Shown one piece after another: positions 15,604-25,629 of a stretch of DNA of 64,000 bases; position 1 is the stretch's first letter, and every line of letters starts with the position of its first letter. The stretch is from positions 1-64,000 of the forward strand of contig NZ_QLNP01000096.1 in NCBI RefSeq assembly GCF_003261175.1, given 5' to 3'. The notes under the pieces are model-generated. The model had not been told where the DNA came from. It did no database searches and worked only from the letters and a program-made list of their open reading frames with translations. This stretch comes from Arthrobacter globiformis (lineage in GTDB: Bacteria > Actinomycetota > Actinomycetes > Actinomycetales > Micrococcaceae). Both the position numbers and the translations under genes were made by a program.

Positions 15604-15643
15604 CGACGGCGGCGGGCCACCGTAAGGTGACCCGCCGCCGTCG
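15604..15643 (-). terminator. strong hairpin downstream of purA
   Basis: CGACGGCGGCGGG at 15604-15616 pairs with 15631-15643, extended inward by CACC/GGTG after one mismatch, with a 4-nt GTAA loop. It lies about 50 nt past the purA stop, so it probably ends purA transcription. There is no T-run. A smaller GCCGGA/TCCGGC hairpin lies between it and the stop codon. Confidence 0.7.
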
Positions 15644-15695
15644 GGAACTGCTTGCTTGAGCTGTTGTTGCCGGACGCTTCCGGCGTCAGTCAGTT

Positions 15696-16985
15696 TTAGT
15701 CAAGGATCAAATCGTTGACCACGATCGTCTGGTCGCGGTCCGGTCCGACGCCGATCGCGGAGAACCGAGTGCCGGACAGCTTCTCGAGGGCCAGCACGTA
15801 GTTGCGGGCGTTCTCGGGCAGGTCAGCCAGCGTGCGGGCGCCGGTGATGTCCTCGGTCCAGCCTTCGAAGTATTCGAAGATGGGCTTGGCGTGGTGGAAT
15901 TCCGTCTGGGTCATGGGCATCTCGTCGTGCCGGACGCCGTCGACGTCGTAGGCCACGCACACCGGGATCTGTTCGATGCCGGTGAGGACGTCAAGCTTGG
16001 TGACGAAGTAGTCCGTGAAGCCGTTCACCCGGGAGGCGTGGCGGGCCAGGACGGCGTCGTACCAGCCGCAGCGCCGCGGGCGGCCGGTGTTGACGCCGAA
16101 TTCGCCGCCGGTCTTCTGCAGGTACATGCCCATCTCGTCGAACAGCTCCGTAGGGAACGGGCCAGCGCCGACGCGGGTGGTGTACGCCTTGATGATGCCG
16201 ATGGACCGCGAGATGCGGGTGGGGCCAATGCCCGAACCCACCGAGGCACCGCCCGCCGTCGGGTTGGAGGAGGTGACGAACGGGTAGGTGCCGTGGTCGA
16301 CGTCGAGGAACGTGGCCTGGCCGCCTTCCATGAGCACCACCTTGCCCTCGTCCAGGGCTGTGTTCAGCACGAGGGTGCTGTCAATGACCAGGGGGCGCAG
16401 CCGGTCGGCGAAGGAGAGGAAGTAGTTGACCACTTCATCCACCTCGATGCTGCGGCGGTTGTAGACCTTGACCAGGAGCTCGTTCTTCTGGCGCAGCGAC
16501 CCTTCGACCTTCTGGCGCAGGATGGACTCGTCGAAGACGTCCTGGACGCGGATCCCGAGGCGGGCAACCTTGTCCATGTAGGTGGGCCCGATGCCGCGGC
16601 CGGTGGTGCCGATGGCGCGGCTGCCGAGGAAGCGTTCGGTGACCTTGTCCAGCACCTGGTGGTACGGGGCCACAAGGTGGGCGTTCGCGGAAACCCGCAG
16701 CTTGGAGGTGTCCGCGCCGCGGGCTTCGAGGCCTTCGATCTCCTGGAAAAGTGCCTCCAGGTTGACGACGCAGCCGTTGCCGATGATGGGGACGGCGTTG
16801 GGGCTGAGGATGCCGGCCGGAAGGAGCTTGAGCTCATACTTCTCACCGCCTACGACGACGGTGTGCCCGGCGTTGTTGCCGCCGTTCGGCTTCACGACAT
16901 AGTCGACGCGGCCGCCAAGCAGGTCGGTGGCCTTACCTTTTCCTTCGTCGCCCCATTGGGCTCCGACGATCACGATTGCTGGCAT
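15696..16985 (-). CDS. purA: adenylosuccinate synthetase
   Basis: PurA joins aspartate to IMP using GTP, the first committed step to AMP. The 429-aa length is standard. The GTP loop GDEGKGK with catalytic Asp13 is at residues 12-18, and His41 is in [27 protein letters not shown] and TGRPRRCGW are also present. I chose the ATG at 16985, 5 nt after GGAGG. The long + strand frame over this region is a shadow. It is far from purSQL and has its own promoter region. Confidence 0.96.
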   Translation of the reverse strand: MPAIVIVGAQWGDEGKGKATDLLGGRVDYVVKPNGGNNAGHTVVVGGEKYELKLLPAGILSPNAVPIIGNGCVVNLEALFQEIEGLEARGADTSKLRVSANAHLVAPYHQVLDKVTERFLGSRAIGTTGRGIGPTYMDKVARLGIRVQDVFDESILRQKVEGSLRQKNELLVKVYNRRSIEVDEVVNYFLSFADRLRPLVIDSTLVLNTALDEGKVVLMEGGQATFLDVDHGTYPFVTSSNPTAGGASVGSGIGPTRISRSIGIIKAYTTRVGAGPFPTELFDEMGMYLQKTGGEFGVNTGRPRRCGWYDAVLARHASRVNGFTDYFVTKLDVLTGIEQIPVCVAYDVDGVRHDEMPMTQTEFHHAKPIFEYFEGWTEDITGARTLADLPENARNYVLALEKLSGTRFSAIGVGPDRDQTIVVNDLILD

Positions 16986-17458
16986 GGGATCCTCCCCCAT
17001 TCGTTCGGGCCTAGCCCGGCTGGATCACCGAGGTGCTTCAACCAGAGGTCGGCGCCGTTCATGAGAATGCCCCGAATTCGTCGTCCGAACCCGCCGCGCT
17101 GACCGGGAAAGGGACGCAAGAGTTCCGGGGCTCTTACCACCCAAGTTTAGCGGATGGTCCACCCGCAGATCGCCGTCGCAAAGCTCGAGGCTCTGGGAGA
17201 AGGCGCACGCCTCGCCACCGAACGGCTCTTGGAAGTGATTTAGCCCTCATTTGCTGCCCTGCAGGCCCTTTCCCCCGCGTGTCGGCGGCGGCGGCGCGCG
17301 GAGCGGAACCCTGCGGTTCGGACGCCTTGCTAAACTGGGAAGGGCCGGTCAGGTACCGGCCCACACCTCATTTCTCACCACGCCGCACTCGGGCATGCCA
17401 GCGGCGTGCCGGACTGCGGCGCGGCGGCGCGACCCACCTGCAGGAGACACAGCACCAT
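16986..17458. other. divergent intergenic region of 473 bp
   Basis: No convincing gene is seen. On the minus side it holds the purA promoter; CTAAAC near 17146-17151 (minus) could be its -10. On the plus side TAAACT at 17331-17336 is a plausible -10 for the next gene, and the hairpin GGGCCGGT/ACCGGCCC at 17342-17362 would then be at the very 5' end of that mRNA. A 29-codon frame at 17154-17243 has no ribosome binding site and is not called. Confidence 0.5.
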
Positions 17459-18091
17459 ATGACCGCTCTGGCTACCGAATCCTTCCATGACCAGCTTCTT
17501 AGGCGCCGTTACGAGCCCAACGTTGCCGCTGTCAATGAGCTCTGCGATACATTGCAGAGCGCCAAGCCGGGCACCCAGGTGCCGTACGTCGACCCCGCAC
17601 ACGACGTCGACGAATGCCGCATCATCAGCCTCTTCTCCAACATCGGCACGGCATCGCCCACCGGCTTCATCATGCCGGGCGACGACGACGCTGCCACCCG
17701 CATGCTGGGCCTGCAGTGGAAGCTGGGCCTGCGGCCGGAATTCATCATGCCGTGGAACGTCCACCCGTGGCACACGCCGGATGAGCCGAACGGCAAGTTC
17801 ACCCCCGACCAGATTCAGGCCGGCCTCAAGCCGCTGCTGAAATTCCTGGCACTGGTCCCCCGTGCCTCGGTCATCGTGGCCCACGGCACCGAGGCCAACC
17901 GCCTTGCCGGCCTGCTGCTCAAGACCGAGGTCCCGCTGCTCTGGCGCCGGGGGCTCAAGACCTACAAGGTCCGTTCGCTGAGCGGCCGCTCCTTCGCCGG
18001 AAGCCCCGAGCGGCAGAAGCAGTACCTCGACGAGATGCACGTTGCCTACGCCGACGCCATGGCCCGCACCGGCCTGCAGAGGGCCAGCTAG
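17459..18091 (+). CDS. uracil-DNA glycosylase superfamily-like protein
   Basis: The 210-aa protein resembles the UDG superfamily by order of motifs: IISLFSNIGTASPTGFIMPGDDDAATRML (residues about 55-83), MPWNVHPWHTPDEPN (98-111, the NVxPW-like motif) and the late ASVIVAHGTEANRL (136-149). It may remove uracil or another damaged base. The catalytic pattern is divergent, so an inactive or different activity is possible. I chose the ATG at 17459, with GGAG about 12 nt upstream; the longer frame crosses the promoter region. Confidence 0.55.
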   Translation: MTALATESFHDQLLRRRYEPNVAAVNELCDTLQSAKPGTQVPYVDPAHDVDECRIISLFSNIGTASPTGFIMPGDDDAATRMLGLQWKLGLRPEFIMPWNVHPWHTPDEPNGKFTPDQIQAGLKPLLKFLALVPRASVIVAHGTEANRLAGLLLKTEVPLLWRRGLKTYKVRSLSGRSFAGSPERQKQYLDEMHVAYADAMARTGLQRAS

Positions 18092-18161
18092 CATACGACG
18101 GCGCCGCCGCCGCCGAGGGTTCCCTGGCTGAGCGGAACGAAGCGAGGGAGGCGGCGGGGAA

Positions 18162-18584
18162 CTACTTGCCCTCGATGGCAGCCTTGGCTGCGGGGTCCGA
18201 GTCGTTGAGGAACTTCTCGATGCGCTGGGGCTCTTCCGCCTCGTTGATGGCGGCGGAAGCGCGGCCCAGTGAGTAAAGCGCCCGCAGGAAGCCGCGGTTG
18301 GGCTCGTGCTCCCACGGGATGGGTCCCACACCCCGCCAGCCGTTGCGGCGAAGCGCGTCCAGGCCGCGGTGGTAGCCGACCCGTGCGTAGGCGTAGGAAT
18401 CGATGGTGCGGCCTTCCGACCACGCCTCCTCGGCCAGCACGGCCCACAACAGCGACGACGTGGGGTGCTTTTCCACGAGGTCCAGTGCTTCAGCACCGAG
18501 CGCGAGGTGCTGGTAGACCTCGGTCTCGGCGGGCAGGAGTGTGGGCTCGGGACCCATCAGGTTCCTGCGGAACTCGTCGGACAC
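18162..18584 (-). CDS. DUF3151 protein
   Basis: The 140-aa protein (MSDEFRRNLMGPEPTLLP onward) is the actinobacterial DUF3151 family, with NGWRGVGPIPWEHEPNRGFLRALYSLG as its conserved block. Its function is unknown. It starts with GTG only 2 nt after the fba stop and has no separate ribosome binding site, so it is probably translated by coupling with fba. The pairing with class II aldolase is common in actinobacteria, which hints at a link with central carbon metabolism. Confidence 0.85.
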   Translation of the reverse strand: MSDEFRRNLMGPEPTLLPAETEVYQHLALGAEALDLVEKHPTSSLLWAVLAEEAWSEGRTIDSYAYARVGYHRGLDALRRNGWRGVGPIPWEHEPNRGFLRALYSLGRASAAINEAEEPQRIEKFLNDSDPAAKAAIEGK

Positions 18585-18586
18585 GA

Positions 18587-19606
<1,020 letters not shown>

Positions 19607-19757
19607 GCTGACTCCTAAAGTGAATTTCGTCTGCGGGTTTTGTTGACCCTGGAGTGAACCTCGTCGGCTAGGAACCATCCTAGCCATTTCTTTGCACGGG
19701 CCGTGGTTTGGGTCACCCGGCCGGGTAACACTTGCCCCCGAGCGCCGGCGCCCCCAT

Positions 19758-19814
19758 CGAGATGGCACTTCGCGGCAGTCTCGGGCGCGGACACTGCCGC
19801 GAAGTGTCATCTCG
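19758..19814. repeat. extragenic palindrome B (57 bp)
   Basis: The arm GATGGCACTTCGCGGCAGT and flanking bases (19758-19779) pair with 19793-19814 over 22 positions with a single wobble, around a 13-nt loop. The element matches palindrome C at 20807-20863 in both arms and loop, in the same orientation. Its right arm contains the TGA stop (19807-19809) of the nuclease-like gene. Confidence 0.85.
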
Positions 19815-20739
19815 CGCGCCAGCCCCGGCTCTGCAACGCCGCCCGGACCTTGCCGACGACGGCCGGACGCTCGCCGGCAAGGTCGAACTTCGACACCCGG
19901 ACCTCAAGCCAGCCTTGCTCTGCCGCAACGTCCGCGCGCCGGATATCCCGCAGGTACTGGTCGGCGGCATTGTGGTGCGAGCCCTCGTACTGGACCGCTA
20001 CTCGCTGCGCCGGCGAAGCGGCGTCCGGCCAAAGCACCGGCCTTCCAGAAACGCCCGTCACCACATGGTTCAGAACGGGTTCGGGCAAGCCGCTTCTGAT
20101 CAGGTGAAGGCGCATCCTCGTTTCAGGCTGGGAATCCGAACCCACTCGGACCAATTCCACCGCGGATCTGGCGTTGCGTATGCCGCGCATCCCGGGGTGC
20201 CGGGCGATGGCAGCCCGAAGGTCCTCGACAGTGCACATTGGCTCCCGTGGCCGAGGAAAGTCCGGGCCGTGCGAGCACACAAGCGAGTCGCCGGCAACAA
20301 CGAGTTCGTCGACGGTCAGGATCGAGGCCAGGTCCAGCCAGGTTCGGGCAGGCGACGTGAGCCGGACGCCGTCGCACTCAATGACCTCACCGGGGAGTAG
20401 CGTGAGCAGGTGACCCACCACGTTCACCCTGCGCGGCATGCTGAATCCGCGCCGGCGGGCCACGTGGATACGCCAGTCCCGCTCCAGCCAGACGGGCAAG
20501 CACGCCTGCAGAATTCTGGCGGCCGAGGCTACGGCAAGCACGGAGGCGTCATCAAGCTCGGTGTAGGCGCGCAGCGCATCCGCTCCGGACGCCTCCGACG
20601 CGAGGTGCATCCGGATGCCCCGCGAAACCGTGACCAAGTCCTTCGCCTCGGTGCGGGTCCTACTAACTCCGGCCTTATCTGCGGCGCGGAGGGAGAAGGA
20701 GCCCGTCCTCAGGTGCTCGGGGAGGGGTGCCTTGCGCAT
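19807..20739 (-). CDS. DUF559/Vsr-like nuclease-fold protein with AbiEi-like N-terminus
   Basis: The 310-aa protein has an N-terminal part (KAGVSRTRTEAKDLVTVSRGIRMHL) resembling the winged-helix of AbiEi-type antitoxins, a middle with SPARTWLDLA, and a C-terminal part (VAVQYEGSHHNAADQYLRDIRRADVAAEQGW) resembling the DUF559/very-short-patch-repair PD-(D/E)XK fold. Such proteins are common in actinobacteria and have no known function. I chose the ATG at 20739; it has no ribosome binding site. No toxin partner lies next to it. The gene is bracketed by near-identical palindromes B and C, and its last codons run into B. Confidence 0.65.
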   Translation of the reverse strand: MRKAPLPEHLRTGSFSLRAADKAGVSRTRTEAKDLVTVSRGIRMHLASEASGADALRAYTELDDASVLAVASAARILQACLPVWLERDWRIHVARRRGFSMPRRVNVVGHLLTLLPGEVIECDGVRLTSPARTWLDLASILTVDELVVAGDSLVCSHGPDFPRPREPMCTVEDLRAAIARHPGMRGIRNARSAVELVRVGSDSQPETRMRLHLIRSGLPEPVLNHVVTGVSGRPVLWPDAASPAQRVAVQYEGSHHNAADQYLRDIRRADVAAEQGWLEVRVSKFDLAGERPAVVGKVRAALQSRGWRAR

Positions 20740-20806
20740 GATCAATTGTTGCCGCCCAGTCAGCGGCCCCCGGGGTTATCCACAGGGAAAGACGCCGTAC
20801 TCGCTT

Positions 20807-20863
20807 CGAAATGGCACTTCACGGCAGTGTCATGCGCAAACATTGCCGTGAAGTGCCACCTCG
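20807..20863. repeat. extragenic palindrome C (57 bp)
   Basis: TGGCACTTCACGGCA at 20812-20826 pairs perfectly with 20844-20858, extended inward by a wobble and one pair and outward by CGA/TCG (20807-20809 with 20861-20863) past a 2-nt mismatch. It sits 8 nt past the SpoU stop and 68 nt before the nuclease-like start. It is a direct repeat of palindrome B. Confidence 0.82.
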
Positions 20864-20870
20864 GCGGGGG

Positions 20871-21557
20871 TCAGACGTGCTGGCCGAACACGTGCCGGCG
20901 GACCCAGGCGTGCATGGCGATCGCCGCGGCCGAGCCTGCGTTGATGGACCGGGTGGACCCGAACTGCTCGATCGACAGCGTGGCCTCTGCCGCCTCATGC
21001 ACCTCGGGCGTCAGCCCCGGGCCTTCCTGCCCGAAGACCAGCACGCATTTCTGCGGCAGTTCATAGGTCTCCAGCGGCACGGAGTCGGGGAAGATGTCGA
21101 TCCCGATGATGGCCAGCCCCTCCCCCTGCGCCCAGGCCACGAAGTCCTCCACGGTGGGGTGGTGGCGGACGTGCTGGTAGCGGTCGGTGACCATCGCCCC
21201 GCGCCGGTTCCACCGCCGTCGTCCGATGATGTGGACCTCCTTGGCGAGGAATGCGTTGGCGGTGCGCACCACGGTGCCGATGTTGAGGTCGTGCTGCCAG
21301 TTCTCGATGGCGATGTGGAAGTCGTGCCGTTTGGCGTCCAGGTCCGCGACGATCGCCTCGTGCTTCCAGTACCGGTACTTGTCCACGACGTTGCGCCGGT
21401 CGCCGTCCGTCAGGAGGTCCGGATCCCAGTGGCCGCCTTCCGGCCATTCACCTTCCCAGGGCCCGACGCCGACCTCCGGCTTTGGCTCCGGCGTCCCGTT
21501 CTGTTCTGGCTGGGATGGTTCTGGTTGGGGTTCGGGTGTCCCGGGCGTTTGCGTCAC
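20871..21557 (-). CDS. SpoU (TrmH) family RNA 2'-O-methyltransferase
   Basis: The 228-aa protein has the three SPOUT knot motifs: NIGTVVRTANAF near residues 92-103, LVFGQEGPGL, and STRSINAGSAAAIAMHAW near the end. It methylates a ribose in tRNA or rRNA; the target base cannot be read from sequence. The first ~45 residues are Pro/Glu-rich and probably disordered. It uses a GTG start with TAGTGT 6 nt upstream, so the mRNA is probably leaderless. The divergent HAD gene shares the promoter gap. Confidence 0.85.
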   Translation of the reverse strand: MTQTPGTPEPQPEPSQPEQNGTPEPKPEVGVGPWEGEWPEGGHWDPDLLTDGDRRNVVDKYRYWKHEAIVADLDAKRHDFHIAIENWQHDLNIGTVVRTANAFLAKEVHIIGRRRWNRRGAMVTDRYQHVRHHPTVEDFVAWAQGEGLAIIGIDIFPDSVPLETYELPQKCVLVFGQEGPGLTPEVHEAAEATLSIEQFGSTRSINAGSAAAIAMHAWVRRHVFGQHV

Positions 21558-21609
21558 CCCTCAACACTAGACTGGGCTCCGAACGCAAACATCTCGGTGA
21601 AGGAATGAC

Positions 21610-22440
21610 ATGGCAGAAGTGGACAAGGTAAAGACATCGGCGGCCGTGTACCGCAGCGGCCAGGACATTGAATGCTGGCTCACCGACATGGACGGCGTCC
21701 TGGTGCATGAGAACCAAGCCGTTCCCGGGGCCGCGGAACTGGTCCAGCGCTGGGTGGACACCTCAAAGCGCTTCCTGGTCCTGACCAACAACTCCATTTT
21801 CACACCGCGCGACCTCGCCGCCCGGCTGCGGGCCTCCGGCCTGGAAATCCCGGAGGAGAACATCTGGACGTCGGCCCTGGCCACGGCCCAGTTCCTGAAG
21901 GACCAGGTGCAGGGTTCGGATTCCGGGAACCGCGCCTACACCATCGGCGAGGCAGGACTGACGACGGCGCTCCACGAGGCCGGCTTCATCCTCACCGACC
22001 AGAACCCCGACTTTGTGGTGCTCGGAGAAACCCGCACGTACTCCTTCGAGGCGATCACCATGGCGATCCGGCTGATCCTCGCGGGGGCGCGTTTCATCGC
22101 CACCAACCCGGACGCCACCGGTCCCTCCAAGGACGGCCCGATGCCCGCCACGGGCGCCATCGCCGCACTGATCACCAAGGCGACCGGACGGGAACCGTAC
22201 ATTGTGGGCAAGCCGAACCCCATGATGTTCCGCTCGGCCATGAACCAGATCGATGCACATTCGGAGACCACCGCGATGATCGGCGACCGCATGGACACCG
22301 ACATCATCGCTGGCATGGAGGCAGGGCTGCACACCGTCCTGGTGCTCAGCGGCATCACGCAGCGCGACGAAATCGCCTCCTACCCGTTCCGGCCCAACCA
22401 GGTGCTGAACTCCGTGGCGGACCTCAAGAACCAGATCTAG
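21610..22440 (+). CDS. HAD-IIA family hydrolase (NagD-like phosphatase)
   Basis: The 276-aa protein is a HAD phosphatase with a C2 cap: motif I TDMDGVL with Asp26 and Asp28, motif II LTNNS, motif III lysine in GKPNPMMF, and motif IV IGDRMDTDI. It probably dephosphorylates a nucleotide or sugar phosphate. GAAGGA precedes the ATG. The gene is monocistronic and its TAG stop overlaps the stop of the convergent hydrolase at 22437. Confidence 0.88.
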   Translation: MAEVDKVKTSAAVYRSGQDIECWLTDMDGVLVHENQAVPGAAELVQRWVDTSKRFLVLTNNSIFTPRDLAARLRASGLEIPEENIWTSALATAQFLKDQVQGSDSGNRAYTIGEAGLTTALHEAGFILTDQNPDFVVLGETRTYSFEAITMAIRLILAGARFIATNPDATGPSKDGPMPATGAIAALITKATGREPYIVGKPNPMMFRSAMNQIDAHSETTAMIGDRMDTDIIAGMEAGLHTVLVLSGITQRDEIASYPFRPNQVLNSVADLKNQI

Positions 22441-23486
22441 AACGGTGTCATCTTTCCGCCGCCCCCGGGCAGCGGAAAGATCTCGTTCTCCAGGTCCTCG
22501 AGGATGGGCCGGTACACGAACGGGTTCCAGCCCGGGCTCGCGTGTGCGGGCAATGCGCCCGTGGTCTGCCGGTCGGCCGTGACCATGTTGCCGGCGAATG
22601 TCTGCGCCCAGGAATCGCGGGCCGTCCGGTAGTTGACGGTCTGGTCCCGCGGATTTCCGATGTAGGCCATGCGCGTATCGCCGATCTGGCCCGCAAAGCG
22701 CGTGGCATCGAAGTGGTAGATGTAGGCGGATTCCGTCTGCACCAGCACGCTGGAGGGTGCGATCGGGGACAGCTGCTCCAGCGTCTGGTCGAGAATTTGC
22801 CGCCAGGAGCGCTCGTCCTTGTGGACCACCCGCTCCCCCAGCTCGTAGCCCCCGCGCAGCACGGAGGGGATCCGGAACCCGCTTTCGTAGAGGAACACCA
22901 CGCCGTCGAACCAGCTCTGGTCCAGGACGTCGAACTTGCTGTAGGGGCTGCCGTCGAGCACGATCAGTTCAACCTTGACGCCATGAAGCTCCAGCAGCCG
23001 GGCTGCCACCTGCGTCGCCACCATCCCGCCGAAACTGTGACCGTAGAAGTACAGCGTGGTGAGGTTGTGTGCCCGGACGTGCTCAATCACCGCGATGACC
23101 AGCTGGTCGATGTCCAGTCCGAGGTTCGAATACCCCGCCGCCGCGAGCTGGCCGCGCAGCCGGAGGCTCCCGCGAAGCGAATTGAGGATCCACTGGGCCT
23201 CTTCCCAGCTTGTCTTGTAGCCGGGGAACAGGATCCAGCTGGCATTCGGAAAGTAACTCTGCGCGAAGTCGTCCTCGACCACGAGTATTTTGTGGACCTG
23301 CCGCTCCTCCTGCACGCGCTTCGTGAACAGCATGTCTGCGGCGAGGACAGTGGAGGCGCCGGCTCCAGTGAGGAAGGTCCGGCGTGAGAAGCGTTTGAGG
23401 TTCGCGGCGCGCCGAAGAAGCCGGGCAGCGTCTGCGCCCGGCGGCTTCTGCTGGCCGGTCTGGCCCGCGGCCCCTTCGTATGGCAC
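22437..23486 (-). CDS. Tat-exported alpha/beta hydrolase
   Basis: The 349-aa protein carries a twin-arginine signal at residues 34-41 (SRRTFLTG) followed by a hydrophobic Ala-rich stretch, so it is probably folded before export. The nucleophile elbow YGHSFGG puts Ser151 as the catalytic serine. LIVLDGSPYS and YIGNPRDQTVNY may carry the acid/base residues. The substrate is unknown; lipase or esterase activity is plausible. The GTG start has TAGGGT 6 nt upstream and no ribosome binding site. Its stop codon shares the palindrome TCTAGA with the HAD gene. Confidence 0.75.
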   Translation of the reverse strand: MPYEGAAGQTGQQKPPGADAARLLRRAANLKRFSRRTFLTGAGASTVLAADMLFTKRVQEERQVHKILVVEDDFAQSYFPNASWILFPGYKTSWEEAQWILNSLRGSLRLRGQLAAAGYSNLGLDIDQLVIAVIEHVRAHNLTTLYFYGHSFGGMVATQVAARLLELHGVKVELIVLDGSPYSKFDVLDQSWFDGVVFLYESGFRIPSVLRGGYELGERVVHKDERSWRQILDQTLEQLSPIAPSSVLVQTESAYIYHFDATRFAGQIGDTRMAYIGNPRDQTVNYRTARDSWAQTFAGNMVTADRQTTGALPAHASPGWNPFVYRPILEDLENEIFPLPGGGGKMTPF

Positions 23487-23564
23487 TGAACTACCCTAGG
23501 CACAGCCCGGCGGGCCAGCACAAGCGGCAGGGGCCTACGGCCCAAAAGCTTAGGGGCCAAAAGC

Positions 23565-23604
23565 GGAGCGGACGACGGCGGGAGGTCGCGCCGTCGTCCG
23601 CTCC
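23565..23604 (-). terminator. pyrE terminator
   Basis: A perfect 16-bp stem (23565-23580 with 23589-23604, core GGACGACGGCG) with an 8-nt loop is followed on the minus strand by a CTTTTGG stretch. It lies about 50 nt past the pyrE stop. The right arm CGTCCGCTCC is repeated twice more just to the right (23608-23632), so alternative pairings exist. Confidence 0.8.
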
Positions 23605-23656
23605 AGGCGTCCGCTCCAGGCGTCCGCTCGGGCTGCCAAAGCAGCCCAGGCGAGGA

Positions 23657-24238
23657 TCAGCTCAGGCCGAGCTCGTCCTTGCTGAAGGCGTACAGGTACG
23701 GCACGCCGGCTTCGGCTTCGATCTTTTCCTTGGCGCCGGTGTCGCGGTCGACGATGACGGCGACAGCGACGACGTTGCCGCCGGCGTTGCGAACGCCCTC
23801 GACGGCGGTCAGGGCCGAGCCACCCGTGGTGGAGGTGTCCTCAAGCACCAGGACCTTGCGGCCCTCGACGGACGGACCCTCCACCTGGCGGCCCATGCCG
23901 TAGGACTTCTGCGCCTTGCGGACCACAAACGCGTCGACCGCCCGGCCGGCGTCGGTGGCGGCGTGCATGACGGCGGTTCCCACCGGGTCTGCCCCCATCG
24001 TGAGGCCGCCGGCGCACTCAAAGTCGATGCCGGCCTCGTCGATCAGGGACAGCATGACCTGGCCCACGAGCTTGGAGGCCTCGTGGTGCAGGGTGATGCG
24101 GCGCAGGTCGATGTAGTAGTCGGCCTCGGCTCCGCTGGACAGAATGACCTTGCCGCGGACAACCGCGAGCTCCTTGATCAGTTCCAGAAGTCGGGCACGG
24201 GCAGCGGTGTTGGAAAGCGAGTCCGGGGTGGCAGTCAT
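23657..24238 (-). CDS. pyrE: orotate phosphoribosyltransferase
   Basis: PyrE makes OMP from orotate and PRPP in pyrimidine synthesis. The 193-aa protein has LSSGAEADYYIDLRR near residues 32-46, TMGADPVGTAV, VRKAQKSYGMG and the PRPP loop VLVLEDTSTTGGSA. I chose the ATG at 24238 (MTATPDSLSN), which has TAAACT 7 nt upstream; the longer frame overlaps the neighbour's end. A strong terminator follows. Confidence 0.93.
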   Translation of the reverse strand: MTATPDSLSNTAARARLLELIKELAVVRGKVILSSGAEADYYIDLRRITLHHEASKLVGQVMLSLIDEAGIDFECAGGLTMGADPVGTAVMHAATDAGRAVDAFVVRKAQKSYGMGRQVEGPSVEGRKVLVLEDTSTTGGSALTAVEGVRNAGGNVVAVAVIVDRDTGAKEKIEAEAGVPYLYAFSKDELGLS

Positions 24239-24248
24239 GGGCTCCAGT

Positions 24249-25511
24249 TTAGTCGGTGCCGGATGCCTTGCCGGGCCCAGCGTCCACCCGCCGGGCAAAG
24301 GCAGGCGCGTGCTCGGGCAGGGGTCCGATCGCGATCATCCGGGGCAGCAGCCGCATCAGGACGGGCACGTGCTGGGCGAGGTACATCATCACCGGCGGCG
24401 CTCCCGACCTCTTGCCGGTAAAGAGCGGGACGAAGACGCCGCGGTGCATAATGCGCTGGACAGACTGGACGATCACGGTGGGCAGCTGACGCCGCCGCTG
24501 CACCGCCGCCAGATCCTTCACGGTGACTTTGCCGCGCAGCAACGCGGGGGCGAGCCGGGTTGCCGCGGCTACGGCATCCTGGATGGCCAGGTTGATCCCC
24601 ACCCCGCCAGCCGGGGACATCGCATGCGCGGCGTCGCCGATGCACAGCAGCCCGTCGACGTACCAACGCCGCAGGCGGTCCAGCCGGACATCAAGCCAGT
24701 GAAGGTCGTCCAGGGAAGCGATGGCATCGACCCTGTCGGCAAGGTCAGGGCGCAGCGCGGCGATCCGCTCCCGGAACCGCTCCACTCCCTCGCTCTTGAT
24801 GCGGTCACCGGAGCCTTTCTGCGCGAAGTAGCCCATCTGGTAATAGGTTTCCCGGAACAGGGCGATAACGCCGGCGCGGTCACCGAAGGCCGGAACGATC
24901 CCGGCCACCTCCCCCTTTTCGGACTCGGCCCTCGGCAGCTTGAACCACCAGGTGTCGAACGGCACCGGGTATTCCTTCGATCGCAGGCCTGCCCTCTGGC
25001 GCAGCACCGAGTGCCGGCCGTCGGTGGCGACCACGAGGTCGGCACGGAGCTCACCCTCTGTCCCGTCCTTGGTGACGTACCGGATTCCGGTGACCCGGCC
25101 GCCGTCGGACATCAGGGCCGTTGCTTTGTGCTCCATCAGGAGCGTGAACGTGGGCTCCTGCTCGGCGGCGCGGGCGAGGAAGTTCAGGAAGTCCCACTGC
25201 GGCATCATGGCGATGTAGTTGTACGGCGGCCGGAGGGCGGCGAAATTGCCCAGCGTGACCAGGCCTCCGCCGGGCACCGGGAAAGCGACATTGCGCAACC
25301 GGCTTTGCGGCAGTTCGCGGAACTCGGCGCCGAGCCCGAGTTCGTCGATAAGCCGGATGGTGGAGGCATGGACGGTGTCGCCGCGGAAGTCACGGAGGAA
25401 ATCGCCGTGCTTTTCGAGGACGGTGACCTCCACGCCGGCCCGCGCCAGCAAGAGGCCCAGCATCATGCCGGCCGGCCCGCCGCCCACCACCGCGCACCCT
25501 GTGCTCTCCAT
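24249..25511 (-). CDS. FAD-dependent monooxygenase (aromatic hydroxylase type)
   Basis: The 420-aa protein begins MESTGCAVVGGGPAGMMLGLLLARAG, a dinucleotide-binding loop, and has the second FAD motif CIGDAAHAMSPAGGVGINLAIQDA near residues 280-303 and a DG motif in VVATDGRHSVLRQ. This is the UbiH/PHBH group, which hydroxylates aromatics or oxidises other small molecules; the substrate is unknown. The ATG at 25511 lacks a close ribosome binding site. Only 10 nt separate its stop from the pyrE start. Confidence 0.82.
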   Translation of the reverse strand: MESTGCAVVGGGPAGMMLGLLLARAGVEVTVLEKHGDFLRDFRGDTVHASTIRLIDELGLGAEFRELPQSRLRNVAFPVPGGGLVTLGNFAALRPPYNYIAMMPQWDFLNFLARAAEQEPTFTLLMEHKATALMSDGGRVTGIRYVTKDGTEGELRADLVVATDGRHSVLRQRAGLRSKEYPVPFDTWWFKLPRAESEKGEVAGIVPAFGDRAGVIALFRETYYQMGYFAQKGSGDRIKSEGVERFRERIAALRPDLADRVDAIASLDDLHWLDVRLDRLRRWYVDGLLCIGDAAHAMSPAGGVGINLAIQDAVAAATRLAPALLRGKVTVKDLAAVQRRRQLPTVIVQSVQRIMHRGVFVPLFTGKRSGAPPVMMYLAQHVPVLMRLLPRMIAIGPLPEHAPAFARRVDAGPGKASGTD

Positions 25512-25629
25512 GAGCCATACGGTACGCCTCCCGGTGCACGGGAGCACAGAGCGCGAACGGACGCCTGAGCCCCGGTCCTCTGGCGGAAACAGTTGAGCCC
25601 TGCGGATTCCGCTGGCTAGTGTGGACCAC

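Noticed and set aside
15891-17102. 403-codon + strand frame over purA
   Set aside because: Antisense shadow of purA with low-complexity product; no ribosome binding site.
17154-17243. 29-codon frame MVHPQIAVAKLEALGEG...
   Set aside because: The composition looks protein-like, but there is no ribosome binding site and it sits in the divergent purA promoter. It may be a gene remnant; not supportable.
19807-20739. AbiE-type toxin-antitoxin pair
   Set aside because: The N-terminus resembles AbiEi, but no AbiEii-type toxin gene lies on either side, and the C-terminus looks like a nuclease fold.
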